Source: Deltaproteobacteria bacterium (lineage in GTDB: Bacteria; Myxococcota_A; Polyangia; Haliangiales; Haliangiaceae). From it: a DNA stretch of 35,787 nt. This document shows, piece after piece, positions 1 through 6,900 of the stretch (position 1 is the stretch's first letter; each line of letters opens with the position of its first letter). Below the pieces are notes generated by a model. That model had not been told where the DNA came from. It did not search any database and saw only the letters and a program-made list of their open reading frames with translations. Made by a program: the position numbers and the translations under genes. The DNA lies in assembly GCA_021413675.1 (NCBI GenBank), contig JAIOQA010000431.1, positions 1-35,787 of the forward strand. The letters run 5' to 3'.

Positions 1-879
1 GACACGCTCTCCACCCTCGCGATCGCTGCCGGTGCGGCTGGCGTCGGATGGTGGCTCTACCAGCGGCACGAGCACCACGCGGCCGAACAGCGCGCGAGCG
101 CCCAGCGCATCGCCGAGCTGGTGCGCGTCGCGACGACGCCGGTGCTCGTGCCGCCGTCGATGTTTCCATCGAAGCAGCCGGCAGGGGGCACCGTGACGGC
201 CGCCCCGGCCGGTGCGAGCGCGACCCTCACTGCACCGCGGGTCGTGCGCGTCGGCAGCAGCGCAGCGCCCTCGACGTCCGCGGCGCGCACGCCTCCGATC
301 GCGGGCCCGACCCAGCCGATCACGCGCGAGTTCGATCCGATCTTCGCGGCCAACGGCCACGGCATCCCGGTCGCGTACCTGCGCGGGCTCGCCGCGCACG
401 AGTCTGACATGCACGCGGGAATCAGCGATGGACCCGCGATCGGCCTGCTCCAGGTCGTCGACGCGGTCCGCACCGACCACAACGCCCGGTATGGCACCCA
501 GTTGACGCGCGCCGACTTACTCGTGCCCGTGACCAACGTCGACGTCGCGGCAAGCGCGATCCGGCGCATCATCGACAGCTACCAGCGCAACCATCCGGCG
601 ATTGCGAACTTGCGCGAGGACTGGACCAACCTGCGCTTCGTCGAGCTCGTCACGCTCGGCTGGAACGCGGGCTGGTCGGAGCGGGCGGGGCTCGGTCGGG
701 TCGCGCGGTACCTCGAGCGCGACGGTCGGCCCGCGATCACCGTCGAAGCGATCGTCGCCAACGCCCGCGCGGCGGGCGCGTCGCCGCATCTCTCGGATCG
801 CCGCAAGCTCGCCTTCGCGAACGCGGTGACTGCCACCTACGCGCGCGAACGCGTGCGCCCGCATGATCCGATCCGCTGA
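1..879 (+). CDS. Membrane-anchored lytic transglycosylase (SLT-like), 5' end cut by window
   Basis: The frame is open from base 1, so the true start lies to the left. The visible protein begins with a small-residue membrane segment (LAIAAGAAGVGWWLY), then about 75 residues of Ala/Pro/Thr-rich linker, then a globular domain of about 180 residues. That domain shows the lytic transglycosylase pattern: a Glu in LAAHESD (codon 400-402) as the likely catalytic acid, GPAIGLLQVV matching the usual GAxGLMQ motif, and TLGWNAG matching the usual AYNAG. Such enzymes cleave the MurNAc-GlcNAc bond of peptidoglycan. It is the first of a co-directional set leading to an integrase, so the likely job is local wall opening for a phage or conjugative element. 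Family call firm, biological role inferred. Confidence 0.8.
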   Translation, partial: DTLSTLAIAAGAAGVGWWLYQRHEHHAAEQRASAQRIAELVRVATTPVLVPPSMFPSKQPAGGTVTAAPAGASATLTAPRVVRVGSSAAPSTSAARTPPIAGPTQPITREFDPIFAANGHGIPVAYLRGLAAHESDMHAGISDGPAIGLLQVVDAVRTDHNARYGTQLTRADLLVPVTNVDVAASAIRRIIDSYQRNHPAIANLREDWTNLRFVELVTLGWNAGWSERAGLGRVARYLERDGRPAITVEAIVANARAAGASPHLSDRRKLAFANAVTATYARERVRPHDPIR

Positions 880-961
880 CCTCGACGCGCGCACCGCGCG
901 TTCCGCCCTCGATCCGAGCCGCCGCGCGCGATCGCTTCCCTTCCTGCGCCCTGGAGTTGTC

Positions 962-2032
962 ATGTCCACGCCCATCCGCACCTGGACCGATGCCTACGCC
1001 GCGATTCGCGACACGATCGAGGCGCGTCGCGGCTTCATCGAGCTCGCGCCGAACACGCCGCAGGCCACGCGGTGGCCGCGCGCCACCGGCGCGCATGTCG
1101 TCGCGATCGCCGCCGTCCTCGATCCGCCGCTGCGGACGTCGCCGCCCGCGTTCGGGCGCGCGGCACTCCTCCAGCAGTGGCGCGACGTCCTGATCGACGC
1201 CGAGACGACCGCGCTGCTCGAGCCCGCGCGCACCTATCCGACGGCGCGCGCGTTCTGGGCCGCCGCGCGCGCGGTCTGCGTCCATCTGGACCACGTCGGC
1301 GTGCGCGTGCCCGACGAGGCGCATTGGCAAGCGCTGCTCGAGTTGCTCGACCAGGACGACGACGCGCCGGGGCGCCGCAACGGCGATGGCATGCCCTCGG
1401 ACGACCTGTTCGCGGAGCGACAGGCGCTGCTCGCCAAGCGGGGGTCCGATGGCCAGCCGATCCTGAACGGCCTGGTCTCGTATCCCAAGGCCACCGTCTC
1501 CGAGATCGTCGGCCTCACGATCCGCTGGAACGATCGCCTCGCCGCGCTCATGCGCGCGGATCCCGGCCAACTCACGCAGGCAGCCGTCGAGTGGCACAAG
1601 ACCGTTGACGACATCATCGCGACGACGCGCGGCGTGCCTGGCGATCAGGTCTACGCGCATGGTCGCGCGTTCTGGCACGGCGCCACGCTCCTCGCGCGGG
1701 CGATGGATGCGGCGCTCACCCGCGACGCCAACCGGCGCCTGCTCGGCCTGATCGCGGACACCGCGCACGAAGTGGATGACCGGATCGAGGGCACGGCCGA
1801 CGCGGTCGCGGATGGCGTCGTTGCCGCGGCGCACGGCGTGCCCGCCGCCCTGAGCGCGAGCGCCGATGCTGCGGGTGACCTGCTCAGCGGCGCGGGCCGC
1901 GGCGTCGGCAAGGCGCTCGGCGGACTCGCTGGCGGGCTGCTCAGTCCGTTCGTGTTGCCGCTGGCGATCGGCGGCGGTGCGATCGGCCTCTACCTGCTCA
2001 CGCGCGACCGCGACGCGAAGGAGGCGGCCTGA
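962..2032 (+). CDS. Unknown element protein with C-terminal Gly-rich membrane segment
   Basis: I do not recognise this 356-residue protein. The frame is open further upstream (to 863), but the ATG at 962 has a GGAG 8 nt before it and leaves an 82-base gap after the transglycosylase gene, so it is preferred. The body is mostly helical with many Ala, Arg and Asp. Residues of about 285-335 form an Ala/Gly/Asp-rich amphipathic stretch (repeated AxGxxxA patterns), followed by a transmembrane segment containing LPLAIGGGAIGLYLLTRD. A very similar segment (LPLVLGGGALGAYLW) opens the next gene, which starts 1 base after this stop, so the two are translationally coupled. A virion or envelope structural protein is possible but unproven. 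Confidence 0.7.
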   Translation: MSTPIRTWTDAYAAIRDTIEARRGFIELAPNTPQATRWPRATGAHVVAIAAVLDPPLRTSPPAFGRAALLQQWRDVLIDAETTALLEPARTYPTARAFWAAARAVCVHLDHVGVRVPDEAHWQALLELLDQDDDAPGRRNGDGMPSDDLFAERQALLAKRGSDGQPILNGLVSYPKATVSEIVGLTIRWNDRLAALMRADPGQLTQAAVEWHKTVDDIIATTRGVPGDQVYAHGRAFWHGATLLARAMDAALTRDANRRLLGLIADTAHEVDDRIEGTADAVADGVVAAAHGVPAALSASADAAGDLLSGAGRGVGKALGGLAGGLLSPFVLPLAIGGGAIGLYLLTRDRDAKEAA

Positions 2033-2033
2033 C

Positions 2034-3113
2034 ATGCGCGCCCTGCCTCTCGTCCTCGGCGGCGGCGCGCTCGGCGCCTACCTCTGGTCCCAGTCGCGCG
2101 ATCGCGCGCCGGCGCTCAGCGGCGTGCGCGACGTGCCGTCCTCCGCATCGTCACCGGCAGCGGTCGCCCCCGCACCGTGGGGCGGTCCGCTCCCCGGCCG
2201 CTGGGTCTGGCCGGTCGCCGTCTGGCGCGGTCGGCGGCCGGTCATCTCGAACGAGTTCCGCGCGCCCGCGCACCTCGGCGTCGATCTGATGTTCGCGCGT
2301 CGGCCCGATGACCCAGCGCGCGCGGGTTCCCCGAACGGCTCCGCCGGCTTCGTCATGCCCGACGATCGCTTCGCGCTCGCCGCGAGCGACGGCGTCGTGT
2401 GGTCCTGCGCATGGACGCCGCGCGGCTGGTCGGTCGTGATCGACCACGCGCCGACCGCGACCGTCGCGACCTACTACACGCACCTGACGCTGCCGTGGCT
2501 GAAGCCGACACAACGCGCACAGTCGGGCCAGCGCCTGCGCGCCGGCCAGCCCATCGGGATCATCGGCGCCGATCCCAAGGACGCTGCAGGCCTCAAGCAC
2601 CTGCACTTCGAACTCTGGCGCAACGGCCCGAGCGATCCGGCCGATCCGTCGCCGCTGATGCGCGGCTGGGACTACGTCGACGATCCGCGCGCGACACCGC
2701 CGTCGCCGCCGTTGGTCGCACGCAACGCCGCCCTCACGTACCGCCCGCTCGGAGCGCGCGGCGATCCGTATCCCGCGTGGGTCCGCGCGCTGCGTGGCAA
2801 GTCAGGCGTCTACGTCATCCGCGAGCGCGGCGAGGTCGTCTACGTTGGCGAATCACATCGCGACAAGCTCTACGAGACTCTGACACGGCACTTCCAGACC
2901 TGGCGCCGCTACAAGGGCTTCTGGCGCGGCCAGTACGGCGAAGGCCACGACCCGGGCCTCACCTACGACCGCGCCGCCGTCGAGGTCGCCACGCGCGTGA
3001 CGCGCGCCGATCGCGCGCTCGATGAAGAAGCCCGCCTCATCGCGCGCCTCGCGCCTCGCGACAACCTCCGCGGCCAGGTCGTCACCGACGACGCCGAGGC
3101 CGTCCCGTTCTAA
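2034..3113 (+). CDS. M23-family peptidase fused to GIY-YIG nuclease
   Basis: The 359-residue protein has an N-terminal Gly-rich membrane segment (residues 4-17), then a lysostaphin/LytM (M23) domain at about 60-220 with every expected zinc ligand: H80 and D84 in HLGVDL and H191 in the HLHFEL motif, plus YYTHL in the usual YGHL place. Residues of about 255-350 are a GIY-YIG nuclease domain: G258-V-Y260, then VYVGES at about 269-274, an Arg in LTRHF, a Glu in DEEARLIARL (about 332) and N344. M23 enzymes cut peptidoglycan cross-bridges; GIY-YIG domains cut DNA. The start at 2034 follows the previous stop by one base. The fusion is unusual, and the frame is clean with no sign of an artefactual join. 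The role of the pair is inferred only. Confidence 0.85.
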   Translation: MRALPLVLGGGALGAYLWSQSRDRAPALSGVRDVPSSASSPAAVAPAPWGGPLPGRWVWPVAVWRGRRPVISNEFRAPAHLGVDLMFARRPDDPARAGSPNGSAGFVMPDDRFALAASDGVVWSCAWTPRGWSVVIDHAPTATVATYYTHLTLPWLKPTQRAQSGQRLRAGQPIGIIGADPKDAAGLKHLHFELWRNGPSDPADPSPLMRGWDYVDDPRATPPSPPLVARNAALTYRPLGARGDPYPAWVRALRGKSGVYVIRERGEVVYVGESHRDKLYETLTRHFQTWRRYKGFWRGQYGEGHDPGLTYDRAAVEVATRVTRADRALDEEARLIARLAPRDNLRGQVVTDDAEAVPF

Positions 3114-3136
3114 CCCACGTCCCCCAGAGGCATCCC

Positions 3137-3454
3137 ATGGACACGCTTCTCGACTCCATCCGCGCCGCGATGACCGACGGCGCGACCGACGACACCAAGC
3201 GCGTCGGCGCCTCCGCCTGCCGCGCGATCCTCGCGGCGCTCGAGGCCACGCCCGGCGCGCCGCTCTCTGGCTCCACGCCTGCGCTCAACGTCATCGCGAC
3301 GCTCGGCCGCATGGATCTCAACCAGCTGCTCGACGTCGCGATCGCGCGGCTGCGCGTGCTCAACGCCTCGAACAGCAACGCGCAGCCAACGCCGAGCCGC
3401 GGCGTTTCATTCCCGCTGGTGCCGATCCCGGGTCCCGCGAACCCGGGCGCATAG
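3137..3454 (+). CDS. Small hypothetical protein of the integrated element
   Basis: This 105-residue protein is not recognised. An AGAGG about 8 nt before the ATG supports the start. The N-terminal 80 residues look helical (MDTLLDSIRAAMTD, then LNQLLDVAIARLRVLNAS) and the last 25 are Pro/Ser-rich and probably disordered. It has no Cys, no signal peptide and no membrane segment. It lies in the same run as the M23-nuclease gene (23-base gap) and the HTH gene (4-base gap), so it is probably co-transcribed. Confidence 0.6.
   Translation: MDTLLDSIRAAMTDGATDDTKRVGASACRAILAALEATPGAPLSGSTPALNVIATLGRMDLNQLLDVAIARLRVLNASNSNAQPTPSRGVSFPLVPIPGPANPGA
3427..3447 (+). other. 7-bp GC stem-loop before the HTH gene
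   Basis: CCCGGGT (3427-3433) and ACCCGGG (3441-3447) form a perfect stem with a 7-nt loop. It lies in the last codons of the small gene, just ahead of the HTH start at 3459. It might slow ribosomes or stabilise an mRNA end between the structural and integration genes. There is no T-run, so it is not a classical terminator. Confidence 0.35.
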
Positions 3455-3458
3455 CGTC

Positions 3459-4031
3459 ATGCTCGCGCTCGCCGAGATCTATGGCCCGTTGCTGACCACG
3501 GCGGAGGCCGCCCGCCACCTACGCTTTCGATCCACGTCCGGGATCCGGACGCTGGTCGCACGGGGCGAACTTCGTCCGCACGGCGCCGGTCCCAAGAGCT
3601 GCCACCTGTTCACGATCGCCGAGCTCGATCGCTTTGTAGCCGCGCGCGCCGCGCGCTATGGTCGCCGTCGCCATGGAGTGCACGGGGCCAGAGAGGACGC
3701 CGCTCATGAAGAGAGGCATGCCGACCCGGTATCCAGGAGTGCTCCGCATCGACGACAACACGCTCTGCATCCGGCTGAGGGCGATCGACCCTCGGACGGG
3801 GAGAACGAAGGAGGTGGCCCAGCTCCTCGAAGGAGTGAGCCCGCAGGAAGCGGCGCAGAAACGCGCCGAGATGATGGACGCGATCAAGAACCCCGTCGAA
3901 CAGGCTCGTCAGGTTCGCGTTGGGGACTACGCGCGATCGTGGATCGAGTCCAAAGCGCACAAGCTCGACTCCAACACGATCCGGACGTATACGGACGCAC
4001 TCGAGACGCACGTGCTCCCCGCGCTGGGTGA
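3459..4031 (+). CDS. Excisionase-like helix-turn-helix protein, tail runs into integrase gene
   Basis: Residues of about 8-68 are a MerR/excisionase-type (HTH_17) DNA-binding fold: LLTTAEAARHLRF is the helix-turn-helix and SCHLFTIAELDRFVAARAA is the usual wing and closing helix. Everything after about residue 70 is Arg/Glu/Ala-rich and looks like a shadow of the integrase reading frame, which it overlaps for 326 bases. A one-base shift would instead end this gene at the TGA at 3707-3709, giving an ATGA overlap with the integrase start. The native product may therefore be only about 80 residues, with a frameshift having removed its stop. It likely binds att DNA and directs excision or represses the integrase. 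HTH call good, 3' end doubtful. Confidence 0.6.
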   Translation: MLALAEIYGPLLTTAEAARHLRFRSTSGIRTLVARGELRPHGAGPKSCHLFTIAELDRFVAARAARYGRRRHGVHGAREDAAHEERHADPVSRSAPHRRQHALHPAEGDRPSDGENEGGGPAPRRSEPAGSGAETRRDDGRDQEPRRTGSSGSRWGLRAIVDRVQSAQARLQHDPDVYGRTRDARAPRAG

Positions 4032-4935
4032 CTTCTACTACGACGTGCTCACGTCGCGAGACGTGCAGCGATGGATCGATGGCGCGGTGCTGCGTGGATG
4101 GACGAGCGAAGCGCGTGGAAGCAAGCGCCGGACGAACGTGAAGCAGGCGCGTCGCGCCTACTCGCGAAACTCGGTGGCGGTCTGGTTCCGCGTGTTCCGC
4201 ACGATGACACGCGACGCGATGGTGGCGCTGGGTCTCCAGCGCGATCCTACGTTGCGCGTGACGTTGCCCGAGGCTCCGATGGAGTCGGAGGAGTCCAACG
4301 CGCTGTCACCCGATCAGCTCGCGCTGTTCCTCGACGCGATGCGCACCCACTACCCGCAGCACCATGCGCTGGTCGTGCTGCTGGCGTTCACAGGACTTCG
4401 GTTCTGCCACGCCAGCGCGCTTCGCTGGGAGGACTGGGACGAGGCGACCGGCGTGATCCGGCTGGTGCGCAAGCAGGTCCGCGGCAACGTCGGGCCGGTC
4501 TCGCGGAAGAAGCGTGCACCGAAGGAGTATCCCGTCGAGCCCCAGCTCGCCGAGGTGCTCCGTCAGCACCGCAAGCGCCTGCTTGCGGACCAGGCACCGG
4601 GCCTCGCCGAGGGGTGGATGTTCCCGTCGGCGAGCGGCACGCTGCGCACGCCCAACTCGCTCGACCGCGCATGGACCAAGTGCCTGGCTCACGCGAAGAT
4701 CGAGAAGCGGTTCACGGTCCACGGCCTCCGCTACACGTTCACGGACCTGGTTCGCCGGGCGAACGTGGACGCGGTGGTTCGCCGAGCGCTGACAGGCCAC
4801 GTGACCGAGGAGATGCAGCGGAAGTACTCCACGGTCGGGCTCGATGAAAAGCGCGCGGCGATCGCGGGCGTGATCCGCTTGGTCCCACCTGAACGATCCT
4901 CAACGCCCGTTTGCGACGGGAGAAGTGGGACTTGA
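3706..4935 (+). CDS. Tyrosine site-specific integrase
   Basis: This 409-residue enzyme has a SAM-like core-binding domain (about residues 65-125, DYARSWIESKAHKLD onwards) and a complete C-terminal catalytic domain: R232 in TGLRFCHASALRW, a Lys in the beta-hairpin (KRAPKEYPVE), H339-x-x-R342 in VHGLRYTF, H365 in LTGH and the nucleophile Y374 in QRKYSTV. The frame opens at 3658, but the ATG at 3706 has GAGAGGA 8 nt upstream and is preferred. The gene points at, and ends 79 bases from, a tRNA-Gly gene, the classic layout of an element inserted at a tRNA 3' end. The preceding HTH gene is probably its partner. All catalytic residues are present, so it is likely active. Confidence 0.92.
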   Translation: MKRGMPTRYPGVLRIDDNTLCIRLRAIDPRTGRTKEVAQLLEGVSPQEAAQKRAEMMDAIKNPVEQARQVRVGDYARSWIESKAHKLDSNTIRTYTDALETHVLPALGDFYYDVLTSRDVQRWIDGAVLRGWTSEARGSKRRTNVKQARRAYSRNSVAVWFRVFRTMTRDAMVALGLQRDPTLRVTLPEAPMESEESNALSPDQLALFLDAMRTHYPQHHALVVLLAFTGLRFCHASALRWEDWDEATGVIRLVRKQVRGNVGPVSRKKRAPKEYPVEPQLAEVLRQHRKRLLADQAPGLAEGWMFPSASGTLRTPNSLDRAWTKCLAHAKIEKRFTVHGLRYTFTDLVRRANVDAVVRRALTGHVTEEMQRKYSTVGLDEKRAAIAGVIRLVPPERSSTPVCDGRSGT

Positions 4936-4945
4936 GGTGGGACCA
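4880..4945. repeat. Inverted and direct repeats around the integrase stop (possible integrase arm sites)
   Basis: TGGTCCCACCT (4880-4890) is repeated exactly inverted as AGGTGGGACCA (4935-4945). The core GTGGGAC also occurs directly at 4925-4931, 12 bases before the copy at 4937-4943. Three copies of a 7-mer within 66 bases beside the tRNA fit integrase arm-type or excisionase sites. A hairpin ending the integrase mRNA is the alternative. Confidence 0.45.
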
Positions 4946-4959
4946 GCGTTGCAGGATCG

Positions 4960-4994
4960 AAAACGGCCGGTCGAGCTTCTGCTCTAACCGGCCG
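4960..4994 (-). terminator. Rho-independent terminator of the tRNA-Gly transcript
   Basis: Read on the minus strand, CGGCCGGT and ACCGGCCG (plus-strand arms 4964-4971 and 4987-4994) form an 8-bp stem with a 15-nt loop, followed at once by TTTT (4960-4963). It begins 21 bases past the tRNA 3' end and faces the same way. The stem may also help end the converging integrase transcript. Confidence 0.7.
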
Positions 4995-5014
4995 CGACGA
5001 CTGCAACTTCTCGG

Positions 5015-5086
5015 AGCGGGATAACGGATTCGAACCGTCGACCTTCAGCTTGGGAAGCTGACACTCTACCGCTGAGTTAATCCCGC
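5015..5086 (-). tRNA. tRNA-Gly, anticodon CCC
   Basis: Read on the minus strand, the acceptor arm GCGGGAT pairs exactly with ATCCCGC. The anticodon stem TCAGC/GCTGA encloses the loop TTCCCAA, giving anticodon CCC. The T-arm GTTCGAATC is canonical. CCA is not encoded (the discriminator T is followed by CCG). The gene is intact, so an element integrated in its 3' end would have had to restore it. Confidence 0.93.
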
Positions 5087-5122
5087 AGAGCTGGGGCGAC
5101 GATAGCGCAACGCTCGTCGGAG

Positions 5123-6817
5123 TCAACTGCCCCGCCGCGGTTCGCGCAGTGCGGCGCGCTTGCCGAGGGCGACGGGGAGACGCGCCGCGATGGCGATGGC
5201 GCCGTCCCGGAGCGCGGCGGCGGTGGGGCGCTCGGCCGGATCTTTCGCGAGGGTGCGCGCGACCAGCGCGGCGAGCGCCGCATCGGCGGCGACCGGCGCG
5301 GGCAGCAGCGGCGGCGCGAGCAGGATCCGCTGGATGACCGCGCAGGCGTCATCGGCCGCGAACGGATGCGCGCCGGTGAGCAGCTCGACCAGCAGCAGGC
5401 CGGCGGCGAAGACATCGGCGGGCGCGGCTGCACCGGCGCCGGCGATGATCTCGGGCGCGGCGTATCGCAGCTCGTCGGCGCTGGGCCTGCGGACCTGCGG
5501 ATCGCGCGCGGCCCGCCGCAGCGCGGCGTCGGCGCCGAGGAGCACGGCAGCGGGGCCGCCGGAGCCGCGCGCCGCCGCGATCACGTGGATCGGATCGACG
5601 CGGTGGTGCGCGACGCCGTGGCCATGGAGATGCGCGAGGGCGTCGGCGAGCGCGGCGATGATCGCGAGCGCGCGCGGCGGCGCGACGGCCCCACGCGCGA
5701 CGAGCGCGGCGAGGGTGTCGCCGGGCACCGCGTCGACGAGCGCCCACGCCTCGCTGCCGCGGGTGACGATCTCGCGCGCGACCGGAACGCCGGGATGCGC
5801 CGGGATGCCCGGCCACGCTCGCTCCGGCGGCTCGAGCGGCTCGAGCCACACGATGCCGCCGTCGGCCAGGCGGGTCGCCTCGAACGCCGCCTCGCCGCGC
5901 GGGTCGCACAGGGGCTGGAGGTTCGCGCAGCGCCAGGCGAACGGGCTGACGGGCAGGCCCTCGGTCACCACCGCGGCGCCCGGGCCGCGCAGGTAGACCG
6001 CGCACGCATCGCGGAGCGCGGCGGCAGAGGGATAGCGATCGTCGGGATCCTTGGCGAGGGCGCGCGTCACGATCTCGACCAACGCCTCGTCGTGATCGAG
6101 GGGCGCGGGCAACGGCGGTGTCGGTGCGCGCAGGAGGCCTTGCATGACCGCGAAGAAATCGTCGGCGGCGAACGGGTGCACGCCCGCCAGCAACTCGAAC
6201 AGCAAGAGGCCGGCGGCGAAGACGTCGCCGCCGGCGCTGGCGGGGCCGCCGCGGACGCCCTCGGGCTCGAGGTAGCGGCTGTCGTAGTGGATCATCGACA
6301 GCGGGCCGCGGCAGATCCGCGCGGACGCGGGCACCGCGCGCTGGGCGCAGCGCAGGTGCGCGCCGTCGATGCTGAGCAGGTGCGCTGCCACGTGATCGCC
6401 CGGCTCGCCGACGATGACGTGCGACGGATCGACGCCGGCGTGCACGATGCCGTGCGCGTGGAGGTGGGCGAGCGCGCCGGCGACGGTCTCGATGATCGCC
6501 ACCGCGCGCTGCGGCGGGACCGGGCCCCGCGCCACGAGCTCCGCGAGCGTCGGCCCGCGCACGAACGCGGTGACGACCAGCCGCTGCGCGTCGCGCGCCA
6601 CGATCTCGAGCGGCTCGACCACGCCGGGATGCGGCGGCAGCCGGACGAACGGCCGGAACGCGAACCAGTCCTCGCCGTAGGCCTTGAGCACGACGGTCGC
6701 GCCATCGAGCGTGCGCGTCGCGCGGTAGATCGGATCGTCGAGCGCGCCCGCGGTGAACCGGACGACGCCGGTGTACCGATCGTCGAGCGGGTTGACCGGG
6801 ATCGCCCCCTTCGCCAC
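5123..6817 (-). CDS. Tandem protein kinase-like (pseudokinase) protein
   Basis: The 564 residues hold two eukaryotic-type kinase folds in a row (about 15-275 and 285-550), each ending in the typical DVFAAGLLL-ELL-G-HPFAADD and TLAKDPxxRxTAAALRD helices. The first keeps the ATP-binding Lys (K45), but its HRD loop is VHAGVDPSHVIV (125-136), with the catalytic Asp and the Lys and Asn of the normal loop gone. The second has AHHRVDPIHVI near residue 400 and no clear VAIK Lys. Both share VDPxHVI, so the degeneration predates the duplication or is selected. It probably binds a ligand or partner rather than phosphorylates. The start is a GTG with little Shine-Dalgarno. No membrane segment is visible. 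It is divergent from the gene at 6901. Confidence 0.8.
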   Translation of the reverse strand: MAKGAIPVNPLDDRYTGVVRFTAGALDDPIYRATRTLDGATVVLKAYGEDWFAFRPFVRLPPHPGVVEPLEIVARDAQRLVVTAFVRGPTLAELVARGPVPPQRAVAIIETVAGALAHLHAHGIVHAGVDPSHVIVGEPGDHVAAHLLSIDGAHLRCAQRAVPASARICRGPLSMIHYDSRYLEPEGVRGGPASAGGDVFAAGLLLFELLAGVHPFAADDFFAVMQGLLRAPTPPLPAPLDHDEALVEIVTRALAKDPDDRYPSAAALRDACAVYLRGPGAAVVTEGLPVSPFAWRCANLQPLCDPRGEAAFEATRLADGGIVWLEPLEPPERAWPGIPAHPGVPVAREIVTRGSEAWALVDAVPGDTLAALVARGAVAPPRALAIIAALADALAHLHGHGVAHHRVDPIHVIAAARGSGGPAAVLLGADAALRRAARDPQVRRPSADELRYAAPEIIAGAGAAAPADVFAAGLLLVELLTGAHPFAADDACAVIQRILLAPPLLPAPVAADAALAALVARTLAKDPAERPTAAALRDGAIAIAARLPVALGKRAALREPRRGS

Positions 6818-6823
6818 GCCCCG

Positions 6824-6829
6824 AGCATA
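6824..6829 (-). promoter_or_regulatory. -10 element TATGCT, likely leaderless start
   Basis: TATGCT on the minus strand ends 6 nt before the GTG at 6817, so transcription would begin at or next to the start codon. No Shine-Dalgarno is present. Confidence 0.5.
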
Positions 6830-6886
6830 CGCGCGACGCCCCGCCGATCGCGCTCCTGATCGAACCCGTTCCGCGGTCGACGGCGA

Positions 6887-6892
6887 TAGGAT
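6887..6892 (+). promoter_or_regulatory. -10 element TAGGAT, likely leaderless start
   Basis: TAGGAT ends 8 nt before the ATG at 6901. With the usual spacing the transcript would start about at that ATG. It could also be read as a weak AGGA ribosome site. Confidence 0.45.
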
Positions 6893-6900
6893 GCGCGCAC

